Origin: Clostridium_AI sp002297865 | GTDB taxonomy: Bacteria; Bacillota; Clostridia; Lachnospirales; Lachnospiraceae | Reading direction: 5' to 3' | DNA: 64,000 nt | Assembly (NCBI GenBank): GCA_937903005.1 | Contig: CALFNR010000210.1 | Location: 1 to 64,000, forward strand | Shown: positions 26,152 through 35,583 of the stretch, in pieces | Layout of the letters: each line of letters begins with the position of its first letter | Numbering within the stretch: position 1 is the stretch's first letter | Made by a program: the position numbers and the translations under genes | Notes under the pieces: generated by a model | Databases searched by the model: none | Told to the model about the DNA's origin: nothing | What the model saw: the letters and a program-made list of their open reading frames with translations, nothing else

Positions 26152-28119
26152 CTACCGTTTGTTTTTTCCCTTATGCACATTGCGAAGTGTTTTCTTCTTT
26201 CCTGTGCTTTGTTTTTGGTTAGCATTTCTGCTAACTGACTTGTTTAAAGATTTATTGGCTGACTTGCCTGCTTTCCCTTTTCCTGCTGTATTCTTGCCGC
26301 TATTCGCCTTTTCTGCTTTCAATTTTCTTGGTCTTACAAGGCATTTATCATCAAAACCAATTAAATCGGTTCTATGAGCCACACGTAATGCTTCCACAAC
26401 TAAATCGTAATTTTCAGGATCACGATACTGAATCAAAGCTCTTTGCATTTTCTTCTCATGCTGTTTCTTTGGAACATACACCTTTTTCATCGTTCTCGGG
26501 TCATACCCTGTGTAATACATGCAAGTGGAAAGAGTGGATGGGGTCGGATAGAAATCCTGCACCTGCTCTGGCATGTAACCTAAGTCACGAATATATTCTG
26601 CTAACTCTACGGCCTCTTTCATAGTCGAGCCAGGATGAGAAGACATTAAATAAGGCACGATAAACTGTTTCTTATCGGTTGTATCATTTACCTTTTTATA
26701 ACGCTTACGAAAGGCTTCGTAAACACTATTTTCTGGTTTTCCCATTAAGTCTAAAACAGAATCGCTGATGTGCTCTGGTGCAACCCTTAACTGCCCACTA
26801 ATATGATTTTCACACAGTTCCTTGATAAAGGTATTGTCCTTATCTTCCATCAGATAATCAAAACGAATACCAGAACGGATAAACACTTTTTTCACCTTTG
26901 GAATTTTACGTAATTTTCTTAATAAATTCACATAATCCTTATGATCCACTATCAGATTCTTACAAGGAGCTGGCACTAAACATTGTTTCTTAGCACATAC
27001 ACCTTTTGTCTGCTGTTTCATACAGGAAGTATGTCTAAAATTTGCCGTTGGACCACCTACATCATTGATATAGCCTTTAAAGTCCTTATCCTCTGTCATA
27101 ACCTTAGCTTCATCTATGATAGACTCATGACTTCTAACCTGAATCATACGGCCTTGATGGAACGTTAACGCACAGAAATTACAACCGCCAAAACATCCAC
27201 GATTGGACGTAATACTGAATTTCAGTTCATTAATGGCAGGAATGCCGCCATCCTTCTCATAGATTGGATGGTATGCTCTCATATAAGGCAGTGCATACAC
27301 ATCATCCATTTCCTGCTCTGTCAGTGGCAATGCTGGCGGATTCTGAATGACATATTCTTTTTCTTTATATGGCTCCACTAAACATTTTGCCGTAAATGGG
27401 TCGGTATTCAGATACTGCTCATAAAAGCTTTTGGCATAAACCTCTTTGCTGTTACAGATTTCATCGAAGCTTGGAAGCACAATTGGATTATATACATGTT
27501 CGTAATCTTTCGCTTTATATACCGTTCCTTTGATAAAAGTAATGTCCTTGACATCAATTCCAGAATTCAGTGCATCTGCAATTTCCACAATGGAATGTTC
27601 TCCCATTCCATAAGAAATTAAATCCGCACCAGAATCTAATAAAATGGAACGTTTTACTTTATCACTCCAGTAATCATAATGTGCTAGACGCCTAAGACTC
27701 GCTTCAATTCCTCCAATAATAATCGGAGTCTTTTTATATACTTTACGAATAAAGTTACAATAAACAATAGTCGCTCTATCTGGACGTTTCCCGATGACAC
27801 CACCTGGTGTATACGCATCTTGATGCCTTCTCTTCTTGGATACAGTATAGTGGTTCACCATTGTGTCCATATTTCCACCTGACACAAGAAAACCTAATCT
27901 TGGTGTTCCTAAAATCTGAATGGACTGTTCATCCTTCCAGTCTGGCTGTGCGATGATTCCAACACGATAACCATGTGCCTCTAACACACGGCTGATAATT
28001 GCAGGACCAAATGATGTATGGTCTACATATGCATCACCAATTACGTATACAAAATCCACTTCATCCCAGCCACGTTTTTTCATATCCGCTTTGGATATTG
28101 GTAAAAAATCATGTATCAT
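26152..28119 (-). CDS. YgiQ-family radical SAM protein
   Basis: A 655-residue radical SAM protein. The N-terminal B12-binding-like region (IGDAYVDHTSFGPAIISRVLEAHGYRVGIIAQPDW) precedes the iron-sulfur motif C-x3-C-x2-C in CFGGCNFCALTFHQGR near residue 315, and the RVAPEHISD and HPGSTMKEAVELAEYI segments follow. These are typical of YgiQ. Its reaction is not established. The final ~45 residues are a Lys/Ser/Asn-rich low-complexity tail (KAEKANSGKNTAGKGKAGK), probably disordered and perhaps RNA-binding. An AGAGGAA site precedes the ATG. Confidence 0.92.
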   Translation of the reverse strand: MIHDFLPISKADMKKRGWDEVDFVYVIGDAYVDHTSFGPAIISRVLEAHGYRVGIIAQPDWKDEQSIQILGTPRLGFLVSGGNMDTMVNHYTVSKKRRHQDAYTPGGVIGKRPDRATIVYCNFIRKVYKKTPIIIGGIEASLRRLAHYDYWSDKVKRSILLDSGADLISYGMGEHSIVEIADALNSGIDVKDITFIKGTVYKAKDYEHVYNPIVLPSFDEICNSKEVYAKSFYEQYLNTDPFTAKCLVEPYKEKEYVIQNPPALPLTEQEMDDVYALPYMRAYHPIYEKDGGIPAINELKFSITSNRGCFGGCNFCALTFHQGRMIQVRSHESIIDEAKVMTEDKDFKGYINDVGGPTANFRHTSCMKQQTKGVCAKKQCLVPAPCKNLIVDHKDYVNLLRKLRKIPKVKKVFIRSGIRFDYLMEDKDNTFIKELCENHISGQLRVAPEHISDSVLDLMGKPENSVYEAFRKRYKKVNDTTDKKQFIVPYLMSSHPGSTMKEAVELAEYIRDLGYMPEQVQDFYPTPSTLSTCMYYTGYDPRTMKKVYVPKKQHEKKMQRALIQYRDPENYDLVVEALRVAHRTDLIGFDDKCLVRPRKLKAEKANSGKNTAGKGKAGKSANKSLNKSVSRNANQKQSTGKKKTLRNVHKGKNKR

Positions 28120-28137
28120 AAATTCCTCTATTTCTAA

Positions 28138-28791
28138 CTACATTACAGTTTTTAAATCTTCAAAACTGTTAATATAATAATCTGCTAGTCGTTTCTTTTC
28201 ATTGTCCTGGTCTTTTGAGTACTCATCAAAAACTGCACATACTTTCATATTTGCCGATTTGCCTGCCAATATACCTTTTACTACGTCTTCAAATACAAGA
28301 CAGTGCTCTGGCTGCACTCCTAATTTTTCTGCCACAAATTCATAGATATCGGGATATGGCTTTCCTCTGTTTACTTCACACGAAGTATGGATTGCATCAA
28401 AATACGGTGTCAATCCTCTTTTATCTAACACCATTTTGGCAAGTTCTACAGAATTACTTGTAGCAATTCCCATCTTCACTCCATGGTCTTTTAGGTAATC
28501 TAAAAATGCAAATACTCCATCTTTCACCGTTACTTCATTTTCGTATTTATCCCACGCCATGGTATTCCAATCATTTTTAATCTCATCTATGGATAACGGT
28601 ATTTCAAAACGTTTTTTAAAATAAGCTGCTGTTTCAGAAAAACTCATTCCCTCGATTTGACGTTGCAAACCTTCTGGTAACGGAATATGGAATCTTCCTA
28701 AATACTCTATATCAATGCTTTTCCACATCCACATAGAGTCAATTAACGTCCCATCCATATCAAAAATTACTGCCTGTATCTTCTCTAACAT
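28138..28791 (-). CDS. HAD-superfamily sugar-phosphate phosphatase/mutase-like hydrolase
   Basis: A 217-residue HAD hydrolase of the beta-phosphoglucomutase/phosphatase subfamily. Motif I FDMDGTLID with the nucleophile Asp lies near residue 11, the helical cap domain spans ~20-85, motif II is ATSNS, and motif III/IV is KPYPDIYEFVAEKLG ... CLVFEDVVKGILAGKSA. The substrate is unknown. The ATG is four bases after GGAGG; the longer frame upstream overlaps rsuA without a ribosome site. It follows the rsuA-type gene in a run of RNA-modification genes. Confidence 0.88.
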   Translation of the reverse strand: MLEKIQAVIFDMDGTLIDSMWMWKSIDIEYLGRFHIPLPEGLQRQIEGMSFSETAAYFKKRFEIPLSIDEIKNDWNTMAWDKYENEVTVKDGVFAFLDYLKDHGVKMGIATSNSVELAKMVLDKRGLTPYFDAIHTSCEVNRGKPYPDIYEFVAEKLGVQPEHCLVFEDVVKGILAGKSANMKVCAVFDEYSKDQDNEKKRLADYYINSFEDLKTVM

Positions 28792-28813
28792 ATATCCTCC
28801 ATAAAAGTCACAC

Positions 28814-29524
28814 CTAACGTAACAACGCAAGCTCTTCTTCTGTCAACTGACGATATTCTCCTAACGCCAGATTCTGGTCTAATTTAAGTTCGCCCATCTG
28901 TACCCGTTTCAAATACAATACCGGTTTCTCTACTGCCTGAAACATTCGTTTTACCTGATGAAATTTTCCTTCTGTAATTGTAAGATAAACTTCTGACTTT
29001 TCCTTTGCCCGAACGATTTTAAGCTTTGCCGGCTTTGCCAATAAATCCGCATCCACCCGAAACCCCTTTGCAAATAGTTCCACATCATCCTCAGTTACCA
29101 CACCGTCTACAATTACAAAATAAGTTTTTGGAACATGTTTCTTTGGTGCAAGCAGTTCATGTGCCAGTTTTCCATCATTGGTCAATAACAAAAGTCCTTC
29201 TGTATCTTTATCCAGTCTCCCAACGGGAAATAAATCTTTTCGTCCACAATCTGTTATCAAATCCAAAACGGTTTTGTCATGTCTGTCTTCAGTTGCAGAA
29301 ACAACCCCTTGAGGCTTATTGAGCATAATGTACTCATACTCCGTATACCCAACTTTTTCTCCACAGCAGACGATGTCATCGTCTGTAGTAGAAACTTTGG
29401 TCTCTGGCTTTTTCACGACTTCATCATTTACAAGGACTTGTCCTTTTTTTATAAACTGCTTCACTTCTGTACGGGTTCCTAACCCCATATCTGCTAAATA
29501 TTTATCCAAACGAAGTGTTGCCAT
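28814..29524 (-). CDS. RsuA/RluB-family pseudouridine synthase
   Basis: A 236-residue enzyme with an S4 domain (residues 1-60, LRLDKYLADMGLGTRTEVKQFIKKGQVLVN) and a catalytic domain with FPVGRLDKDTEGLLLLTND (catalytic Asp in GRLD) and ITEGKFHQVKRMFQAV. RsuA modifies 16S rRNA U516; RluB/E/F act on 23S. The length and the YIMLNKPQGVVSATED segment favour an RsuA-type enzyme. Its ATG overlaps the stop of the upstream methyltransferase gene (TAATG), so the two are translationally coupled. Confidence 0.92.
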   Translation of the reverse strand: MATLRLDKYLADMGLGTRTEVKQFIKKGQVLVNDEVVKKPETKVSTTDDDIVCCGEKVGYTEYEYIMLNKPQGVVSATEDRHDKTVLDLITDCGRKDLFPVGRLDKDTEGLLLLTNDGKLAHELLAPKKHVPKTYFVIVDGVVTEDDVELFAKGFRVDADLLAKPAKLKIVRAKEKSEVYLTITEGKFHQVKRMFQAVEKPVLYLKRVQMGELKLDQNLALGEYRQLTEEELALLR

Positions 29525-30903
29525 TAGAATAACCTCCAGCCTGGAAGATACTTATTTTTCAATCTTCCATTTGTCGCTTTACCCCAGCCAAGTGGATAGC
29601 CATCTACTAAAACAAGCTGCCATCCATTTCTCTTATCATCTTCTATCTCAATGGTTTCCCCTTTTAGATATTTCTTAAGTTCAAGGGAATCACTTGGATA
29701 ATTCAGTGTATAAGGATAATCACTTGCCTTTAATGCCATTGCCAATGCCTGACTCGGCTCAAAACGGTTCTTTTTCTTTTCTCCAAGATACAATCCCGTT
29801 CTTAAGATGCGAAGTCCTCTAAGGTCTGGCAGCAAATCTGGCACCAGATAAACCTTTTCCCCAAACTCTTCAAAATGTTTTCCTTCTAAGTCTAAATTCA
29901 TCTGGCTAAAGAACTCTTCCGTTCCCTTTGGATACTTTGGAAGCTTTTTCTTTCCTGCTTCTTTTCCTGGCTCTGGTTCCCCTTTTTTACGAACAAGTGC
30001 AACGTAATGCCCTTCTCCCTTTATTTTCTGCGGCCACAAACGGAATGTGTGTTTTAGCTCTTCGGAACCATTTTCAATCCATTCTGGACGCCCTGGTGCA
30101 AACTTTTCATAAGCATCAACGGAAACCACTTCAAATTCTGGATAATTATCTAATAAATACTGAATGCTTCCTTCATTTTCAATTGGAGCAAACGTACAAG
30201 TAGAATACACCATGTAACCGCCTGGTTTTAACATTTTCACTGCTGCATCTAAGATAGACAGCTGAATCTTATGAAAAAATTCTGGTCGTTCCTCATCCCA
30301 GCTTTTGATAATGGCATTGTCTTTACGGAACATCCCTTCCCCAGAACAAGGAGCATCAATTAGAATCTTGTCAAAGTACTCCGGGAAATATTCTACTAAG
30401 CGGTCTGGCACTTCGCTAAGAACAGCACCATTGGATACTCCAAATACCTCAATATTTTTAAGTAATGCCTTGGCTCTTGAACTGCTGATATCGTTGGTAA
30501 CCAATACACCCTTGCCCTTAAGTTTTGCTGCAAGTTCCGTACTCTTTCCTCCTGGTGCCGCACACATATCCAGCACGCAGTCACCTGGTTCTACTGGCAA
30601 TAAGGCAGCCGGAGTCATAGCACTCGGTTCCTGAATGTAATACAATCCTGCAAAATAATACGGGTGCTTTCCCGGCTGTTCTTTCTTGTCCTGTGAAGCT
30701 TTACTATAATAAAATCCATTGTTTGTCCAAGGTACACTTGTAAGTGCAAATGGACTCATTTTTTCAAATTCTTCTGGTTGTAATTTTAGAGTATTCACAC
30801 GAAGTCCCGCAAAAGGCACTTCATCAAAGCTTGCCTCATATTGCGGGAACTCATCTCCTAATAACTTTTTCATTCTCTCTAAATAAATCTCTGGTAAATT
30901 CAC
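29524..30903 (-). CDS. RsmF-type 16S rRNA cytosine-C5 methyltransferase
   Basis: A 459-residue SAM-dependent RNA m5C methyltransferase of the NOL1/NOP2/Sun family. The SAM site VLDMCAAPGGKSTELAAKL, the NDISSSRAKALLKN segment, and both family cysteine motifs DAPCSGEGMFRKD and YSTCTFAPIENE (catalytic Cys) are present. The C-terminal extension (~300-459), with GLRILRTGLYLGEKKKNRFEPSQALAMAL, fits the RsmF/YebU accessory domains. It is coupled to the RsuA-type gene and follows an alarmone synthetase gene by 40 bases. Confidence 0.92.
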   Translation of the reverse strand: MNLPEIYLERMKKLLGDEFPQYEASFDEVPFAGLRVNTLKLQPEEFEKMSPFALTSVPWTNNGFYYSKASQDKKEQPGKHPYYFAGLYYIQEPSAMTPAALLPVEPGDCVLDMCAAPGGKSTELAAKLKGKGVLVTNDISSSRAKALLKNIEVFGVSNGAVLSEVPDRLVEYFPEYFDKILIDAPCSGEGMFRKDNAIIKSWDEERPEFFHKIQLSILDAAVKMLKPGGYMVYSTCTFAPIENEGSIQYLLDNYPEFEVVSVDAYEKFAPGRPEWIENGSEELKHTFRLWPQKIKGEGHYVALVRKKGEPEPGKEAGKKKLPKYPKGTEEFFSQMNLDLEGKHFEEFGEKVYLVPDLLPDLRGLRILRTGLYLGEKKKNRFEPSQALAMALKASDYPYTLNYPSDSLELKKYLKGETIEIEDDKRNGWQLVLVDGYPLGWGKATNGRLKNKYLPGWRLF

Positions 30904-30943
30904 TTCTGTCGTCCTCTCTCATTAGAATACAAAGGAATGCTTT

Positions 30944-31747
30944 TTATTTTAAACTCTGGGCACGATAGCCTTCTGCAATAATATCAAGTTCCTTATTGAA
31001 ACGTTCTAACTGTTCTAAATCACCTTCTTCATAAATCTTGAAGAATTCAGTCTGAATCTTAACAACTTCACGTTTGTTGGCAACACGATACAGATTCTGA
31101 ATGTTGGTCAGAATATCTGCTACAATATTTGCCTTAATTCGGAAGGAATTCTGCGCATCCATGATTTCTCCACGAACACTTGACATCTCCTGATCCAATA
31201 CAATAATTGCTTCGGCCGCATTGCTCAGACGTTCACGAATATGTGCTGGCATATTCTGTTTGTACTTATACTGTAAGGAATGTTCAATGGTTGCCCAGAA
31301 ATTCATCGCTAAGGTACGAATCTGAATCTCTGCCTTTAATTCCTTTGGGCCATGCAACGTCTGCACAGTATACTCTACAATCAAATGATAACTACGGTAG
31401 CCACTTTCTTTTTTATGAACAATATAATCTTTTTCACTGGTTACTTTCATGTCGTTACGGTTACGAATTAACTCTACGACTTTATCTATATCCTCAACAA
31501 ACTGGCAGATAATACGAATCCCTGCTATATCATCAATTCTGTCTTCGATTTCTTCTAATGGAATTTCCTTCTTCTGCGCCTTCTCCAAAATACTGGAAAT
31601 CGTTTTTACTCTTCCATTTACCTGCTCAATTGGAGAGTATTCTCCAGCGTTTCTGTATTCGTTAATGATATGATTAAATTTTACCACTAGTTCGTCTACA
31701 GCTAAAACATAGGGATCTAAAATCTCCCTCCATAATAGTATTTCCAT
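30944..31747 (-). CDS. Small alarmone synthetase (RelQ/RelP type)
   Basis: A 267-residue (p)ppGpp synthetase-only protein. The synthetase domain shows DRIDDIAGIRIICQFVEDIDKVVELI, KKESGYRSYHLIVEYTVQT (ATP/GTP binding) and KAEIQIRTLAMNFWATIEHSLQYK. A helical C-terminal region follows. There is no HD hydrolase, TGS or ACT domain, so it makes alarmone but cannot degrade it. The bifunctional Rel protein is about 17 kb away in the same window. An AAGGAGAGG site precedes the ATG. Confidence 0.92.
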   Translation of the reverse strand: MEILLWREILDPYVLAVDELVVKFNHIINEYRNAGEYSPIEQVNGRVKTISSILEKAQKKEIPLEEIEDRIDDIAGIRIICQFVEDIDKVVELIRNRNDMKVTSEKDYIVHKKESGYRSYHLIVEYTVQTLHGPKELKAEIQIRTLAMNFWATIEHSLQYKYKQNMPAHIRERLSNAAEAIIVLDQEMSSVRGEIMDAQNSFRIKANIVADILTNIQNLYRVANKREVVKIQTEFFKIYEEGDLEQLERFNKELDIIAEGYRAQSLK

Positions 31748-31794
31748 TATTACCTCTCCTTAAATTTAAGCATACACGCTTATTATACCATAGA

Positions 31795-32634
31795 TTATTC
31801 GTTTTTGAAACAAAAATTGAGTTTCTTATTTTCATAATATTTCAAAACATAATATGGATTCACACTCATTTCTTGACCCTTATAATCTATGTAAATGCCC
31901 ATATGCAAGTGTACGTCAAAATTACCAACCGTTCCTTCTATTTCACTATATCCAGTATCACCCATCAAAGCAATATATTGCCCTTTCCTCACAGTCATAC
32001 CCTCTTCAATTCCTTCTGCATACGAATGTAAATGGGCATAGTAAAAGTAAGCCCCCTCTGGACTGCGGATTCCAAGCCGATACCCACCCTTTGGCAGCCA
32101 CCCTTTCTTCTCTATGATACCATCTGTCATGCTGATTACTGGAAAATATCCTCGTTCATTGTTACTTGTCATAATATCTGTACCTTCATGTTTTCGTTTT
32201 CCACCATAGGTCCTGGCACCGCCCCAGGAATCATCGAAGTAAGTGGCTTCCCCGCCTTTCACATCATTTGCTACTGGAAAGCATTCGATATCCTGTAAAA
32301 TAGTTTGGTACATGGTTCTGTATTGTTTGTAAATTGGACGTAGAATGCCTATTTTATAGAAGATTGCTGGAAGGTTCTTTTTGCCCTTTTGAGGGTTAAA
32401 ATTACTTTGCAGCATACGGGTGGTAAGTTTGTCATAGAATTGTGGCGTTTTTGTTCCGTATGCTTCTTCTAGGCCTTGCCATAGGTCATTGTTTATGTAA
32501 AACGTTCTGAAGTTTTCTATGTTACGAATGCCTTCGTAGGTCTGAATTGCGGTAATTTCCAGAACACAGCAGGCTGCAATTGCGAATAATAAACAGATGG
32601 TTAGAAGGCTTTTTTTGATTTTCTTTTTTCTCAT
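31795..32634 (-). CDS. Membrane-anchored M23 (LytM-type) peptidase
   Basis: A 279-residue protein with a basic N-terminus and a signal anchor (residues ~8-27), then an extracytoplasmic domain ending in an M23 peptidase fold. The zinc ligands are visible as H-E-G-T-D near residue 168 and H-L-H in FDVHLHMG near 245. These endopeptidases cut peptidoglycan cross-links. Family members can be regulatory or sporulation-linked, but nothing here decides that. The next gene upstream encodes an LCP protein, so the pair suits cell-wall metabolism. Confidence 0.88.
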   Translation of the reverse strand: MRKKKIKKSLLTICLLFAIAACCVLEITAIQTYEGIRNIENFRTFYINNDLWQGLEEAYGTKTPQFYDKLTTRMLQSNFNPQKGKKNLPAIFYKIGILRPIYKQYRTMYQTILQDIECFPVANDVKGGEATYFDDSWGGARTYGGKRKHEGTDIMTSNNERGYFPVISMTDGIIEKKGWLPKGGYRLGIRSPEGAYFYYAHLHSYAEGIEEGMTVRKGQYIALMGDTGYSEIEGTVGNFDVHLHMGIYIDYKGQEMSVNPYYVLKYYENKKLNFCFKNE

Positions 32635-32759
32635 TCTAACGATTACACTCCTGAAAGTATGAACTATAATATATATGTGAAAGAGGTATGAAATATGATA
32701 TAAAATTGAATTTTTCAGTCAAATACCCCATTCTACCTCCTTATCTCTTTCAAACAATC

Positions 32760-32806
32760 AAAAAAAGCAGCCCACATCACCTCATCTAGCTCTGCAAACT
32801 GCTTTT
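32760..32806 (-). terminator. Terminator of the LCP gene
   Basis: AAAAGCAG and CTGCTTTT arms enclose a 28-base loop and are followed by a T tract on the minus strand, just past the stop of the LCP gene. Confidence 0.7.
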
Positions 32807-32810
32807 CCTC

Positions 32811-33956
32811 CTACCGCGTTCCCATCTTTCCAGAATTCACCGCGTCTTCCTTTTCATTTGTATCTCCACTAACTTCATCTACTCCAAAGATAAACTCATG
32901 CAACGCCTTCGTATTATCTTCCAACGTATCCGGCACTAGAACAGCCATCCCACGTATCCTCGCTGAATAATACGCACCGTCAACCGGAATGCGCATGGTT
33001 TGCAATTCATCCTGCTTCAACGTAGCCGCAAGGTACAAATATTCTATAATCGAAGTTTTTGATATATCTGTGGTCACCAATGATAGAACATCTGGCATTA
33101 ATGCAAGTAATTCCACCACACTTTTTGACTTATACTTCTCAAACAATGCATTTAAGACAGCACGCTGTCTCTGCGTTCTTCCAAAGTCATTTGCCTGATC
33201 TCCGTTTGCCACATAACGAACACGAGCATATCCAAGCGCTTGATTTCCATTCAGTATTTGCGTACCTTCTCTTACATTTCGATATTCAGGTTTTGATATA
33301 TAGTTAGTTCGATTAAGATAATTTGCCTCTTTTGCTGATAATGTAATCTCCACACCACCTAGCGCATCAATCACCTTCTCAAATGAGTCAAAATCAACCT
33401 TAACATACCCATCCAGCTTTAATGCAAAGTCTTGGTTTAGAGCCTGCACCAATAAATCCATTCCACCAATGTTAAATGCTGCATTAATTTTATTATCGCT
33501 GTAACCTGGTATTTGCAGATACAAATCCCTCATAATAGACGTAAGTTTTAGCGATTTTTCCTTTACATTAATGGTTGCAATCATGATGGAATCGGTTCTG
33601 CCACGATGGCCTTTGTCTAGAATTGCTTCTTCGCCTACCAGCAAAATATTAATTACGTCATCTTCATGCCTTGCAAGGACTTGGTTCTGCCAAGTAACAT
33701 CATCAGGGTCTACTTCATTTAAATCTGCTGCACTGTCATCCGTTTCAAAATACTCATTTCCTTTTTGATTATCTTTGTCATAATGAATTTTATTTAAAAG
33801 ATAATTAGAGTAAAAGAATATTCCACCTGCCACAATAAGTAACACAATCACTGTAATGATAACTGGCTTCTTCCAACGCTTCCTAGTTGCCTCTTTCTGC
33901 GATGAATCCTTCTGTTTCTCTTCTTCTAAGTTAGGTTCTGTATTTTTATCGTCCAT
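32811..33956 (-). CDS. LytR-CpsA-Psr (LCP) family protein
   Basis: A 381-residue membrane protein that likely attaches phosphate-containing glycopolymers to peptidoglycan. A charged cytoplasmic N-terminus (~30 residues) leads into one membrane span (KPVIITVIVLLIVAGGIFFYSNYLL), then the LCP domain. Its conserved blocks are NILLVGEEA, RTDSIMIATIN, TSIMRDLYLQIPG (with the pyrophosphate-binding Arg), KINAAFNIGG and GYARVRYV. It has its own terminator, and AAAGG precedes the ATG. Confidence 0.93.
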   Translation of the reverse strand: MDDKNTEPNLEEEKQKDSSQKEATRKRWKKPVIITVIVLLIVAGGIFFYSNYLLNKIHYDKDNQKGNEYFETDDSAADLNEVDPDDVTWQNQVLARHEDDVINILLVGEEAILDKGHRGRTDSIMIATINVKEKSLKLTSIMRDLYLQIPGYSDNKINAAFNIGGMDLLVQALNQDFALKLDGYVKVDFDSFEKVIDALGGVEITLSAKEANYLNRTNYISKPEYRNVREGTQILNGNQALGYARVRYVANGDQANDFGRTQRQRAVLNALFEKYKSKSVVELLALMPDVLSLVTTDISKTSIIEYLYLAATLKQDELQTMRIPVDGAYYSARIRGMAVLVPDTLEDNTKALHEFIFGVDEVSGDTNEKEDAVNSGKMGTR

Positions 33957-34017
33957 ATCAGCCTTTCTGTACTCACCAAAGATTATGCTGTTAAAAGCGT
34001 AACCTTTGGCGCATTAT

Positions 34018-35472
34018 CTACTGTTTGTTAATCTCTTCGATTACACCTAGCACGTAATCGTATACACGTTTTACGGAAGAAATAGACATTCTTTCGCTTG
34101 GTGTATGGATATCTAACATGTTTGGTCCAATGGATACAATATCAAGACCTGGCATTTTGCTGGAAAGAATACCACATTCCAATCCTGCATGAATGACTTC
34201 AACAACCATATCTTCGTTGTATTGTTCTTTGTATACTTTTTTACAAATCTCAGTTAATTTTGATTCTTTCATTAATTCCCAGGCTGGATAAACTCCACGC
34301 ATACTATAGGAACCACCAAGCATTGTAATTAAAGTTTCTAACTTATCACTCATGAAATCTTTGTATGTGGATTTGGAACTTCTTACAGAATATGAGAAGC
34401 ATGCTTCATCATCTCCCATTTTAAAGATACCAAGATTTAAAGAGCTTTCTACTAAACCTTCAATATCACTGCTCATTGCCTGGATTCCATTTGGTGTAAA
34501 TAAAAGAATAATAAGCACTTTTTCATATGTGTGTTTTTCTAAAACAGGATATTCTTTTACTTCATTTTCAATTTCTAATTCAATTGTTAAGCTTGGTTCA
34601 CTAGAAGCTAATTCATTTACATAGATATCTCTTAGTTCTTTCACTGCTGCCTCTAATTCTGCAACTTTGCTAGGCTCTACTACTAATTCTGCAAAAGATT
34701 CTCTAACAATGGCATTATCTTTTAAGCCACCCCATAGAGTGATTGCCTGAAATTCTACTTTTTTCTGTAATGCACTTAAGAATCTTCCTAATAGAATATT
34801 TCCGTTTGTACGGTTCTTTGTAATCTCAATACCAGAGTGACCGCCTTGTAATCCTTTGATAGAAATTTTCGCTTTCGCACCACTTGCTGTAGTTCTCTGT
34901 AATGGTAATGTTAAGGAAGATGTCATTCCACCTGCACATCCAACTGTAAGAATGCCTTCCACTTCTGAATCAATGTTGATTAAATATTTACTTCTTAGCA
35001 TACTGGTATCAAGTGCTGCTGCACCATCCATACCTATTTCTTCGTCTGTTGTAATTACAACTTCTATACGTGGAAGTGCTAACTCTTTGTCTGTTAAGAT
35101 TGCCATCGCCATAGCTAAAGCAATTCCGTCATCTCCACCTAAAGTAGTACCCTTTGCATATACATAATCGCCGTCAATTGCAAGGTCTAGTCCCTCGTTA
35201 AAGAAGTCATGCTTTGTATCACTGTCCTGTTCACATACCATATCCATATGTCCTTGAATCATAACTGCCGGAACGTGTTCCAAACCCGGTGTTGCTTCCT
35301 TTATTATAACTACATTCAACGCCTCATCCTGATAACACTCAAGACCTTGTTCCTTACCAAATGCAAACAGATAATCACTAATTGCCTGATTATTCTTGGA
35401 ACCTCTAGGAATATTACTTATTTCCTCAAAATAGGTAAACACCTTTTTGTAATCAATTGCTTCTAATACCAT
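34018..35472 (-). CDS. pepD: Aminoacyl-histidine dipeptidase (M20 family)
   Basis: A cytoplasmic dizinc dipeptidase of the PepD (carnosinase-like) type. About 484 residues contain MIQGHMDMVCE (first ligand), GGDDGIALAMAMA (bridging Asp), TTDEEIGMDGAAAL (catalytic and ligand Glu) and a late IHAGLECGIL ligand His. An inserted dimerisation domain lies in the middle (ISIKGLQGGHSGIEI). It releases amino acids from Xaa-His dipeptides. The start is the ATG eight bases after GGAGG. It has no operon partner. Confidence 0.93.
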   Translation of the reverse strand: MVLEAIDYKKVFTYFEEISNIPRGSKNNQAISDYLFAFGKEQGLECYQDEALNVVIIKEATPGLEHVPAVMIQGHMDMVCEQDSDTKHDFFNEGLDLAIDGDYVYAKGTTLGGDDGIALAMAMAILTDKELALPRIEVVITTDEEIGMDGAAALDTSMLRSKYLINIDSEVEGILTVGCAGGMTSSLTLPLQRTTASGAKAKISIKGLQGGHSGIEITKNRTNGNILLGRFLSALQKKVEFQAITLWGGLKDNAIVRESFAELVVEPSKVAELEAAVKELRDIYVNELASSEPSLTIELEIENEVKEYPVLEKHTYEKVLIILLFTPNGIQAMSSDIEGLVESSLNLGIFKMGDDEACFSYSVRSSKSTYKDFMSDKLETLITMLGGSYSMRGVYPAWELMKESKLTEICKKVYKEQYNEDMVVEVIHAGLECGILSSKMPGLDIVSIGPNMLDIHTPSERMSISSVKRVYDYVLGVIEEINKQ

Positions 35473-35528
35473 ACATATTTCCTCCATTCATGTACTTTTA
35501 TTATTTTCTAACTATACATTTATTATGC

Positions 35529-35558
35529 AAAAGGAGGCTGCCATGATGACAAACCTCC
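35529..35558 (-). terminator. Terminator of the ACT-PFL operon
   Basis: GGAGG/CCTCC arms with a 16-base loop, followed on the minus strand by TTTT, 26 bases beyond the PFL gene. Confidence 0.65.
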
Positions 35559-35583
35559 CAATTTGTATATCAAAATTTTATCA